NCBI GenBank assembly: GCA_012518125.1
Contig: JAAYTF010000140.1
Location: 1-61,287 of the forward strand
Direction: 5' to 3'
DNA from: Bacilli bacterium
GTDB lineage: Bacteria; Bacillota; Bacilli; Bacillales; Amphibacillaceae
Length of the DNA: 61,287 nt
Below, piece by piece: positions 52,773 through 60,585 of the stretch. The notes under the pieces were generated by a model. The model searched no databases. It had not been told where the DNA came from and saw only the letters and a list, made by a program, of their open reading frames with translations. A program made the position numbers and the translations under genes. Position 1 is the stretch's first letter, and each line of letters begins with the position of its first letter.

Positions 52773-52834
52773 GTTCCCTCATTCACCGAAAAATGAATTA
52801 CATCTTCATCCATCTTATAACAAAATGGGAAAAG

Positions 52835-54013
52835 TTACATATTAAAAAGGAGCCAACCAAACAATCCGGCAAGCACGACCGTCCACGGTGGAAGTTTGAA
52901 ATGGACGAGCATCGCAAATAAGATGGCGGCCAACGCGACGTCTTTTGTCGAATGGACGGAACTTGTCCAAATCGGATCGTACAGTGCGGCAGCCAAAATG
53001 CCGACGACCGATGCATTGATGCCGATCAATGCGCTTTTAGCAAAACGGTTTTTCCGCAACATATCCCAAAAAGGCAGAGCCCCAAAAATAAGCAGCACTG
53101 CCGGTAAAAAAATCGCAAACGTCGCGATCAGGCCCCCTTGCCAACCGGCTATCACCGTGCCTAAATAGGATGCGAACGTAAACAACGGTCCGGGCACCGC
53201 CTGCGCCATTCCGTATCCGGTGAGGAATTGTTGTTCATTCAGCCATGTCGGCACAAATTCGTTTTCCAATAAAGGCAATACAACATGTCCGCCGCCAAAT
53301 ACGAGCGCTCCGCTACGATAAAACCCATCCAACAGGACGGCCCAATGATGTCCGGAAAAGCGGTGGACGAAAGGGAGAAACAGCAAGAAACCAAAAAACA
53401 ACGTAAGGCTTAGGGCCCCAAACCGTTTTGACAAAGGGAAACGAGTAGTGGGATGTTCCCCGCTTCTTCCGTTTTGAAAAAGGACTAGCCCGATGATGCC
53501 CGAAACCGCGATGGCGCTGATTTGCGCAAATGGCGCTTGCCAGAGCAAAAGGAAGACAAGCGTAAAAAGCGCAATCAGCTTTGTTTTCATGTCAAATGCA
53601 AAGCTTTTTGCCATTTGGATGACAGCATGGGCGACAACGGCCAACGCGACGAGCTTTAACCCGTTGAACCAATTGATTTGCTCCATGCCGAGCGTTTGCA
53701 TAAACGCAGCAAAAAGGATGAGCAGAGAAGCCGAAGGAAGCGTAAATCCGAGAAACGACATGATCCCTCCGATCGCTCCCCCGCGCAACACGCCGATGCC
53801 AATCCCGACCTGACTGCTGGCCGGGCCGGGCAAAAATTGGCATAACGCCACCAAATCGCCATATGTTTTTTCATCGATCCATTTTTTTCGCTGCACATAT
53901 TCTTGATGAAAATAGCCTAAATGTGCAACCGGCCCTCCGAAAGAAGTCAAGCCCAATTTCAATGCGGTGAGAAAAATTTCCAACCATGTACGGATGCGGG
54001 ATGTATGTTCCAT
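52835..54013 (-). CDS. chrA: ChrA family chromate transporter, two-domain form
   Basis: 392 aa with two homologous halves. Each half begins with the ChrA signature: LKLGLTSFGGPVAHLGYF near residue 20 and SGALVFGGGHVVLPLLENE near 225; FLPGPASSQ and QAVPGPLFTFASY follow in each. About ten membrane spans. It exports chromate, probably in exchange for sulfate or a proton. I chose ATG 54013 behind GAAGGTTGATG; the frame stays open to 54199, but that N-terminus is unlike the family and overlaps the next gene. Confidence 0.93.
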   Translation of the reverse strand: MEHTSRIRTWLEIFLTALKLGLTSFGGPVAHLGYFHQEYVQRKKWIDEKTYGDLVALCQFLPGPASSQVGIGIGVLRGGAIGGIMSFLGFTLPSASLLILFAAFMQTLGMEQINWFNGLKLVALAVVAHAVIQMAKSFAFDMKTKLIALFTLVFLLLWQAPFAQISAIAVSGIIGLVLFQNGRSGEHPTTRFPLSKRFGALSLTLFFGFLLFLPFVHRFSGHHWAVLLDGFYRSGALVFGGGHVVLPLLENEFVPTWLNEQQFLTGYGMAQAVPGPLFTFASYLGTVIAGWQGGLIATFAIFLPAVLLIFGALPFWDMLRKNRFAKSALIGINASVVGILAAALYDPIWTSSVHSTKDVALAAILFAMLVHFKLPPWTVVLAGLFGWLLFNM

Positions 54014-54104
54014 TGCGACATCAACCTTCGAGTAATCGTTTATCCGAGTTGACATGAACATAACAAAAATGCCATTTAAAATCAATAGAGGCATTTTTTC
54101 ATCG

Positions 54105-54131
54105 CAATAAAAAAACATCGGCAAACGCCGA
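54105..54131 (-). terminator. Minus-strand terminator after the MFS gene
   Basis: On the minus strand GTCGGC-GTTT-GCCGA (54131-54118) is followed by GTTTTTTTATT. A second hairpin (AAAAATGCC 54065-54073 with GGCATTTTT 54090-54098) lies beyond it, so chrA is shielded from MFS transcription. Confidence 0.75.
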
Positions 54132-54140
54132 CGTTCTTTG

Positions 54141-55307
54141 TCAAACCGTTTTTTTCGCCAATGATTTAGAAACGAACAAAATGATGCAACTGATGACAAC
54201 CAAAAAGATGGCGATGTTGATGAAGCCTTGGTTCGGCGTCAACGAAAAAGCGCCGGTGAGCGACGAACCTAAAAACGAGCCGATGGAAAAGAACCCATAA
54301 AACAATCCGAATGCTTTTCCGCGCAATTCAGCCGGCGAGTACTTGGAAATGAGCGTACTCATCGACGGGAAAATGAACGCAAAACCAATACCGTAAATCG
54401 ACATGCTCAAAATGAACAAAGGCAAGGTGGCGACGAGCCCGTTTAATGTTTGGGCGAATGCGCCGAGCAAAAGTCCAACCGCCAAAATGATTTCGTTGCG
54501 GCCGCGGTCGAAGACCCGGTTGATCGGAAGGACGAAAAAGACGATCGCCACAATCCCGAACACGCTCATGAGCATTCCGCTGATGTGCGTCTCCATGTCC
54601 AATGCGCGGACTTTGAGCGGCAGCATGTATGCGAGCACGCCTTGCGATGCGGCGAGTGAAAAAGCTCCTGTAAAGCCGAGTAGCAACCCTTTGTTTTTCA
54701 GCAGAGGCAAATAGTCTTTGACGGTCGTTTTCGTTTCTTTTTCTTTCGCTTCTTTTGCGTCCGTTTCCGGCCGAAGCGGCTTCAACAACAACGTCAACAA
54801 CGTTCCAATCGCCATCAAAACAGCCAAAATGACATAAACCATCTCATGGCTGTGGGCGGAGGAGACGATGCCGCTGAATGCCGGTCCACTGATAGCGGCC
54901 AATCCGACAGCCGCACCGGAATACGCCATTTGTTGGCCGCTGCCGCGTCCGAGGTTCGCCAACGAAATGTATGTAAATGCCGCTGGCGTGATGACCCCGG
55001 CGGTGATCCCGTTTAACAACCGGACGATTAACAACTGCACCGGAGACGTGACGACCGCATAAAGGAACAAAATGACCGCATTCGTCAAAAACCCAAGCAG
55101 CATGACCGTTTTCGGTCCACTGCGATCGACGAAATGACCGGCGAATACATTGCTAAATAAATTGGATAAAGAATAAGCGCCGACGATGAAGCCGATCATG
55201 GCCGTTGCGGCATGCAAATTTTGCGCGTATGTACTTGTGATCGGTAATTGTGCAAACAGATCCGTAAAAGAAATGAAAACGAGTAAATAAAGTAAAAACC
55301 GAATCAA
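54141..55307 (-). CDS. MFS efflux transporter
   Basis: 388 aa with 12 hydrophobic spans in two halves. Loop 2-3 holds the MFS motif GHFVDRSGPKTVMLLG (about 57-72), and a charged central loop (KEAKEKETKTT, near 190) divides the halves. Such proteins are proton-coupled exporters of drugs or small metabolites; the substrate cannot be told. It begins 94 nt downstream of the EamA stop and has its own minus-strand terminator. Confidence 0.88.
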   Translation of the reverse strand: MIRFLLYLLVFISFTDLFAQLPITSTYAQNLHAATAMIGFIVGAYSLSNLFSNVFAGHFVDRSGPKTVMLLGFLTNAVILFLYAVVTSPVQLLIVRLLNGITAGVITPAAFTYISLANLGRGSGQQMAYSGAAVGLAAISGPAFSGIVSSAHSHEMVYVILAVLMAIGTLLTLLLKPLRPETDAKEAKEKETKTTVKDYLPLLKNKGLLLGFTGAFSLAASQGVLAYMLPLKVRALDMETHISGMLMSVFGIVAIVFFVLPINRVFDRGRNEIILAVGLLLGAFAQTLNGLVATLPLFILSMSIYGIGFAFIFPSMSTLISKYSPAELRGKAFGLFYGFFSIGSFLGSSLTGAFSLTPNQGFINIAIFLVVISCIILFVSKSLAKKTV

Positions 55308-55365
55308 TGTACTTCCCCTTTATAAAAAAGACGTGCAAATATTCCTATAAACCCATTTTAACTTA

Positions 55366-55388
55366 CAAAAAATCAATTTTCAAAATTG
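55366..55388 (-). terminator. Minus-strand terminator after the EamA gene
   Basis: CAATTT-TGA-AAATTG on the minus strand (55388-55374), followed by ATTTTTTTG. The stem is short and AT-only, so strength is uncertain. Confidence 0.5.
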
Positions 55389-55400
55389 GGGATGAAAACA

Positions 55401-56318
55401 TCATCGCGCTTTCGACCGTTTCTTTCCTTTCATTTGTGAAATGACGATCCCCGTGATGATGGCGAAAGAACCGAACAACAGATTGATGGTGAGCGGTTCT
55501 TTCAATAAAAGGCTGCTAAAGATGATGCCGAATACGGGAACGAACATCGAAGAAATCGTCGCCGTCATCATGTCGACCAAACTCAAAAGTAAAAACCAGA
55601 TCGTAAAACATAACGCCGAGGCGACGACTCCGGAAAACAACACTAAATAAATGCTGTAAACATTTAGCTGCACCGGTTCTCCCCATTCGAAGAGGAGTGC
55701 GGCGATTAATAAACCGATCGTTCCGAAAGCCATTTGCCATGCGGTCGTGGCCGTTTTCGGCAAATGTTGCAAATTGAGGCGGAAGTACACGTTCGATGCT
55801 GCCCACACGACGGCCGCAAAAACGATCAAAAGCTGTCCGATAATGATGTCTTTGTCCGTGGCAACGAATACATCCCAACCGATCATGAACAGCAAACCGC
55901 CTAAACCGAAAATGAGCCCGATGATCCCCGCCGCTGTCAACTTTTCGTGCAAAAACTTCGCCGCCAACAAACTGCCCCATATCGGCATCGAATAAAGCAA
56001 AACGGAAGATTTCCCCGCACCGACAAATTGCAAAGCGAACATGACGAGCAGGAAGACGGCCGTCGTCTGTAGCAACCCTTGAATCATGAGCTGTTTTCTG
56101 TATGGTTTGATCGGGAAGGTTTGTTTAGACAGCCAAAGGACGACAAACAGCGCCGCTGAACCGGATAAAAAACGGAAGAAACTAAACGTATAAGGCCCCA
56201 TGTACACTAGCGCCTCTTTCATGACGACCCAAGCATATCCCCAGATGATCGTGATCAATAAAATAAGTCCCCAAATGAACAGTTTGCTGTTTTCCAATCT
56301 TTTAAGCAGACGGTCCAT
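55401..56318 (-). CDS. EamA/DMT-superfamily transporter
   Basis: 305 aa, ten membrane spans in two EamA repeats (about 15-145 and 160-295). Motifs IIWGYAWVVMKEAL near residue 24 and VVWAASNVYFRLNL near 170 mark the two repeats. The family exports amino acids, nucleosides or related metabolites; substrate unknown. RBS GAGAGGGTTGAAACG. Confidence 0.9.
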   Translation of the reverse strand: MDRLLKRLENSKLFIWGLILLITIIWGYAWVVMKEALVYMGPYTFSFFRFLSGSAALFVVLWLSKQTFPIKPYRKQLMIQGLLQTTAVFLLVMFALQFVGAGKSSVLLYSMPIWGSLLAAKFLHEKLTAAGIIGLIFGLGGLLFMIGWDVFVATDKDIIIGQLLIVFAAVVWAASNVYFRLNLQHLPKTATTAWQMAFGTIGLLIAALLFEWGEPVQLNVYSIYLVLFSGVVASALCFTIWFLLLSLVDMMTATISSMFVPVFGIIFSSLLLKEPLTINLLFGSFAIITGIVISQMKGKKRSKAR

Positions 56319-56443
56319 CGTTTCAACCCTCTCAAACTAGTATATGTTTTTCGGCGTTTTAAAATCATAGAATGAAGTATTCGTCCGTATATTGAAACGA
56401 GCAGTAATCCTGCTTGAAACGATCTTCTTTTCGTAAGTGGCGT

Positions 56444-56896
56444 CTATTGATTGTCAGTCAAATGCCGCGCAATTTGTCCGGCAAGCGGGATGGAAATTTC
56501 CTTCCCTTGATAAGCGGTGATCATCAACAAAATCCATAGGGCAAGCGTTCCGACGCTGTAAATCAATGTCAAAAAGAAGCCGACGATCCAGCCGATGATC
56601 GGTATGTATGCGAAAATAAAATCAATGATTGCAATGATGATGCCGAGAACACTGATGAAAATCGAAACCATGATCGATTGCCAGGCGAAAAAACGTACGA
56701 AAGAGCTGTCCGGTTTCAACAATAAGAAAAGGATGCCCGTAATGATGCCGGCCAAGTAACAGAGAAATCCGGCTATGTTGTCTTCGAGGTGGATCTGGTT
56801 CGTCCTTTTACCTTCAGAACGTTGATGCGCTTCACGCTGGATGATTTCCTGTTTGTTTTCATCTTGCTGTATTTCAGTCCGCATCCTCCTTATCAA
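56444..56896 (-). CDS. DUF4870-family membrane protein
   Basis: Up to 150 aa: a polar, glutamine-rich N-terminus (about 1-40) then three or four hydrophobic spans (NIAGFLCYLAGIITGILFLL, FVRFFAWQSIMVS, IPIIGWIVGFFLTLIYS). Function is unknown; the family is Tic20-like. The start is unclear: AAGGAGG lies at 56883-56889, so TTG 56896 precedes it and ATG 56881 touches it directly. Confidence 0.82.
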   Translation of the reverse strand: MIRRMRTEIQQDENKQEIIQREAHQRSEGKRTNQIHLEDNIAGFLCYLAGIITGILFLLLKPDSSFVRFFAWQSIMVSIFISVLGIIIAIIDFIFAYIPIIGWIVGFFLTLIYSVGTLALWILLMITAYQGKEISIPLAGQIARHLTDNQ

Positions 56897-56918
56897 GTGT
56901 GATGAAATAGTTTTCTAT

Positions 56919-56946
56919 ATTATACAGAAAGAGAAACGAATTGCAA
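56919..56946 (-). promoter_or_regulatory. Promoter of the DUF4870 gene
   Basis: On the minus strand TTGCAA (56946-56941), a 16-bp spacer and TATAAT (56924-56919). The start point would be near 56912, leaving a leader of about 30 nt. Confidence 0.72.
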
Positions 56947-57015
56947 AATTGGTGCGGCATTTTTGATGTTTCGGTCAATTTAATTGAAAAAATTCCGTTT
57001 TCTAAATTGCTGCCA

Positions 57016-57024
57016 TGTTATAAT
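57016..57024 (+). promoter_or_regulatory. Extended -10 promoter of the nucleotidase gene
   Basis: TG-T-TATAAT (TATAAT at 57019-57024) is an extended -10; no good -35 lies at the proper spacing. It is 40 nt before the TTG start. Confidence 0.6.
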
Positions 57025-57063
57025 GGATAAAACACGTATACCGGTCGTTTAGGGGGGAATCAA

Positions 57064-59028
57064 TTGGGTAAAGAAATGCACAGGTTTTTGGCGACGATCA
57101 TATGGGGGCTTGGTTTTGTTGTCGTTTCCTTGTTTACGGTTTATGGGAAAGCGAGCGCCGAAGAGATGACGATTTTGTTCACGCATGATCTGCACGATAA
57201 CTTATACCCGCATAAAATCGAAGAAAATGGAAAAATCGTCACGGTTGGCGGATACGCACGATTGGCGACCGCGATCGAAGAAGAAAGAAACAAACATGAA
57301 CAGACGATTTTGGTCGATGCCGGCGACTTTTCCATGGGGACGTTGTTTCAAACGATCTTTTCCAGGCATTCACCGACTTTGCGTTTAATGGGCGAACTCG
57401 GCTATGATGCGGTGACGCTCGGCAACCATGAATTCGACTTTCGCGCGGCAGGTTTGGCAGACAGTCTCATGGCGGCCACACGGCACGGCGACAAATTGCC
57501 GGATTTAGTCGCTTCAAACATCGTGTATCCCGTTGACGAAGATGGCAAAATGTCCGTAGATGTCGCTTATTTAGAAAAAGCGATGGGGGTTTACGGCGCA
57601 AAAGAATATGTCATCGTTGATAAGGGCGGCATTAAAGTCGGCATTTTCGGCTTGATGGGCAAAGACGCCGATTCGAATGCGCCGATGTCAGGTGTGGAGT
57701 TTACGGACATCATTGAGGCGGCACAAGAGATGGTCGCGAAATTGAAAGAAGAAGACGTCGACTTGATCGTCGCGTTGTCGCACTCGGGCACGAATGAAAA
57801 AGACAAGAAAAATTCGGAAGATGAAGTGCTGGCTGAAAAAGTGCCGGAAATCGATGTCATCGTCAGCGGCCATACCCATACATTTTTGTATGAACCGATC
57901 GTGGTGGGCGACACGGTGATCGGTTCGACGGGGGAATACGGGCAAAACTTGGGTGTCATGACGTTGAAACAAAATGAGCGCGGACGTTGGGATTTGGTCA
58001 CGTATGAACTTAAGCGGATCGATGATTCGATAGCACCGGATGAAAAAATCGCTGCGCAAATAGATGCGTATAAACAGCTCGTCCAGGAAGAATATTTGGA
58101 TCATTTCGATCTCGCTTTCGATCAAGTGCTCGGTTATATTCCGTTTCATATCACGGATTTTTCGACGATGAGCGAACGTCACGCTGAAGATCCGCTCGGT
58201 AACCTGATCGGCGATGCGTACATGGCGATCGTTGAAGAAAACGACGATGAAAACGCCGATCCGGTGACGGCGGCGGTCGTGCCGGTCGGGACGATCCGCA
58301 ATACGTTTTACGAAGGCGAAATCACCGTCTCCGATGTGTTCAATGTCAGTTCGCTCGGCATCGGACCGGATAAAATATCCGGTTATCCGCTCGTCGAAGT
58401 GTATTTGACAGGGAAAGAACTGAAGACGATCGCCGAAGTCGACGCGTCCGTTTCACCGCTCATGCCGTCGGCACAATTATATATTGCCGGGTTGTCGTAT
58501 ACGTTCAATCCGAACCGTCTCATTTTCAACAAAGTGACGGACGTGAAAATTCAAAGGCGTGATGGCACGACGGAAGAAATTGACGACAACAAATTGTACC
58601 GTGTCGTTGCCGGGCTTTATTCCGGGCAAATGCTTCCAGTCGTAAGCGAGAAGTCGTTCGGTTTGCTCAAACTGGAACCGAAGAAAAAAGATGGCACACC
58701 GATCACCGATTTCGAAGAACATATCATCTACATGAATGATGGCACCAACCGGGAAATCAAAGAGTGGTATGCCATCGCCGCATACATTTCCTCGTTTCCT
58801 ATCGGGGACAAATGGCCGGAAGTGCCGGACTACTACAATACGTTGCATGATCGGAAAGTGGTCGATGACTCGAAAAACATCGTTTCACTTTTGAAAAAGC
58901 CGAACGGAATCGCATGGACCGTCTATGGCATCGTCGCTTTCGCAATCGCGCTTGTCGTTTTTATCGTCCGCGCCATCATCCGCCGCAAGAAGAAAAAGCA
59001 AATCATCGACAAAGAAAACGTCGTTTAA
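57064..59028 (+). CDS. Membrane-anchored 5'-nucleotidase / metallophosphoesterase (UshA-like)
   Basis: 654 aa, TTG start behind AGGGGGGAATCAA. Order: signal peptide (about 1-32, cleavage near ASA), calcineurin-like phosphoesterase domain with metal-binding motifs FTHDLHDNLYP (near 38), VDAGDFSMG, LGNHEFDFR (near 120) and VSGHTHTF (near 272), then a 5'-nucleotidase C-terminal domain (about 350-550), and one membrane span (about 620-640) with a KKKK tail inside. It would dephosphorylate nucleotides outside the cell to scavenge nucleoside and phosphate. No LPxTG anchor; the C-terminal span replaces it. Confidence 0.93.
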   Translation: MGKEMHRFLATIIWGLGFVVVSLFTVYGKASAEEMTILFTHDLHDNLYPHKIEENGKIVTVGGYARLATAIEEERNKHEQTILVDAGDFSMGTLFQTIFSRHSPTLRLMGELGYDAVTLGNHEFDFRAAGLADSLMAATRHGDKLPDLVASNIVYPVDEDGKMSVDVAYLEKAMGVYGAKEYVIVDKGGIKVGIFGLMGKDADSNAPMSGVEFTDIIEAAQEMVAKLKEEDVDLIVALSHSGTNEKDKKNSEDEVLAEKVPEIDVIVSGHTHTFLYEPIVVGDTVIGSTGEYGQNLGVMTLKQNERGRWDLVTYELKRIDDSIAPDEKIAAQIDAYKQLVQEEYLDHFDLAFDQVLGYIPFHITDFSTMSERHAEDPLGNLIGDAYMAIVEENDDENADPVTAAVVPVGTIRNTFYEGEITVSDVFNVSSLGIGPDKISGYPLVEVYLTGKELKTIAEVDASVSPLMPSAQLYIAGLSYTFNPNRLIFNKVTDVKIQRRDGTTEEIDDNKLYRVVAGLYSGQMLPVVSEKSFGLLKLEPKKKDGTPITDFEEHIIYMNDGTNREIKEWYAIAAYISSFPIGDKWPEVPDYYNTLHDRKVVDDSKNIVSLLKKPNGIAWTVYGIVAFAIALVVFIVRAIIRRKKKKQIIDKENVV

Positions 59029-59037
59029 ACGTTGTGA

Positions 59038-59070
59038 GAACGGGCAAGGCTTCATGTTGCCCGTTCTTTC
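59038..59070 (+). terminator. Terminator of the nucleotidase gene
   Basis: GAACGGGCAA (59038-59047) pairs perfectly with TTGCCCGTTC (59057-59066), followed by TTTCTATTTT. Confidence 0.85.
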
Positions 59071-59148
59071 TATTTTCAAAAACATATTTTTCTCCCATAC
59101 ATAAACTAATACGGAATGGTTCATTGTCATGTGTGAAGGAGGATCGAA

Positions 59149-60408
59149 GTGACAGCGGAAATTGCGGTCATGAACACAAAAGCGGTGGCGCTTGCCGCTG
59201 ACAGTGCGGTCACGATCAACTACGGTGAAAAAGTGTACCATTCCGTCGATAAACTGTTTCAACTTTCTTGTGTCCATCCGGTGGGGGTCATGTTTTACGG
59301 CCGTGACAACTTTTTGAACATTCCGTGGGAGACGATCATCAAATCGTATCGTCAAAGGTTGAAAGACGCACATTTTCCGACCGTCAGCGCCTACGCCCGC
59401 GATTTTTTTCAATTTTTGCAGCAAGCCGAATTTGATGCCGCTTCAAAAAACGGACGGGAAGCGTTGTTCGTTTTGGAGGCGATCCAAATGGAATTAAAAG
59501 CGATGGAGAAAAAGTTGACAGACTTGAAAAACCGATTGTTCAAAAAACTGGGCGAATTCGTGCCACACGATGAAAAAATGAAAATTTACAATGAACAAGC
59601 CGAACAATACTTGCTTCGGTGCATCCGATATTTGAAGAAAGATTACATTCATCCTTTTGGCGATGAAGATTTCGCGACATTGATGGACACATATTCCGAT
59701 TTCATTGAGAAAAAAGCGAGGAAGCTATTAACCGAGAAGTTGATGAAAGAAGATTGGCTCGAACTTGTCAAAGCGATCGTGTTAAGTTTTTTGTTGAAAG
59801 ATTTCAGCAACTATAAATCGGGAATCGTGTTTGCCGGTTTCGGCGAGCAGGAATATTTGCCTTCGGTCGTCGCTTTTGAAGTCGACGGAAAAATAAACGG
59901 CAAACTGAAATTCCGCCTCGTTCCGGAAAAAACGAAAAAAATTGATGAACAAATCAACGCGTCCATCATTCCGTTCGCCCAAGTCGACATGGTCGACGCT
60001 TTCATCACCGGAATCGATTATCAATTGGAAAACTATTATTTGTCGGAGATTGAAAAGATGCTAGAAACCATTCCAAAACAAATGAAACAGCTCGTGAAAA
60101 CGAAATGGGATGCAGCGGACCTCGATGCGTTGGAAGCGGAAATGTACGTCAAGTTGATACAGCTGTACCGTGATTTTAACGAGAAGATTCAACGTTTCAA
60201 AGAAAAACGGTTCATCGACCCGATCATTTACAACGTGCAAGTATTGCCGAAAAAAGAATTGGCGGAAATGGCGGAAGCGTTGGTCCAGTTGACGTCTTTT
60301 AAACGAAAAGTGACCGCGGCCGTCGAAAGCGTCGGCGGACCGATCGATGTGGCGGTCATTTCAAAAAGCGACGGCTTCGTATGGTTCAAAAAAAAGCAGA
60401 CGCTATAG
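59149..60408 (+). CDS. Proteasome-beta-like Ntn hydrolase with a large helical insert
   Basis: 419 aa with a GTG start behind AAGGAGGATCGAA. The N-terminus matches a proteasome beta/HslV active site: Thr2 (Thr1 once Met is removed), AADS with Asp18 (Asp17 in beta numbering), DKLF with Lys35 (Lys33), and VGVMFYG like the Gly47 strand. Residues about 75-220 are charged and helical; strand-like sequence resumes at 221-280 (SGIVFAGFGEQEYLPSVV) and 394-413 (VGGPIDVAVISKSDGF), so the fold seems split by an insert. No propeptide and no ATPase partner are adjacent. Anbu, HslV and BPH are much shorter. A protease role is inference. A weak hairpin (60397-60414) overlaps its end. Confidence 0.72.
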   Translation: MTAEIAVMNTKAVALAADSAVTINYGEKVYHSVDKLFQLSCVHPVGVMFYGRDNFLNIPWETIIKSYRQRLKDAHFPTVSAYARDFFQFLQQAEFDAASKNGREALFVLEAIQMELKAMEKKLTDLKNRLFKKLGEFVPHDEKMKIYNEQAEQYLLRCIRYLKKDYIHPFGDEDFATLMDTYSDFIEKKARKLLTEKLMKEDWLELVKAIVLSFLLKDFSNYKSGIVFAGFGEQEYLPSVVAFEVDGKINGKLKFRLVPEKTKKIDEQINASIIPFAQVDMVDAFITGIDYQLENYYLSEIEKMLETIPKQMKQLVKTKWDAADLDALEAEMYVKLIQLYRDFNEKIQRFKEKRFIDPIIYNVQVLPKKELAEMAEALVQLTSFKRKVTAAVESVGGPIDVAVISKSDGFVWFKKKQTL

Positions 60409-60488
60409 CGTTTGTTTATGTGAAAACCGTTCACCATATGGATAGAGAGAAATAGAATGTTTTCATAGATCAAAATATTTAGAGATTT

Positions 60489-60529
60489 TTGGTTTTACGG
60501 TTGCATTGTAAAACCAATTCGTATATGAT
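60489..60529 (+). promoter_or_regulatory. Promoter with an overlapping palindrome for the ABC transporter
   Basis: TTGCAT 60501-60506, a 17-bp spacer and TATGAT 60524-60529. A perfect 10-bp inverted repeat TTGGTTTTAC (60489-60498)/GTAAAACCAA (60508-60517) with a 9-nt centre covers the -35, a layout expected of a repressor operator. The regulator is not identified. Confidence 0.6.
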
Positions 60530-60585
60530 ATGTACTAATCATATAAATTAGATATGAATTATATAAATGGGTGGTGAAATGAGGA

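Noticed and set aside
51855-52834. CRISPR array near cas6
   Set aside because: I looked for regularly spaced 25-40-base repeats around the gene and found none.
54014-54199. 62-residue N-terminal extension of chrA
   Set aside because: It runs through two hairpins and into the end of the MFS gene; the family starts near MEHTSR.
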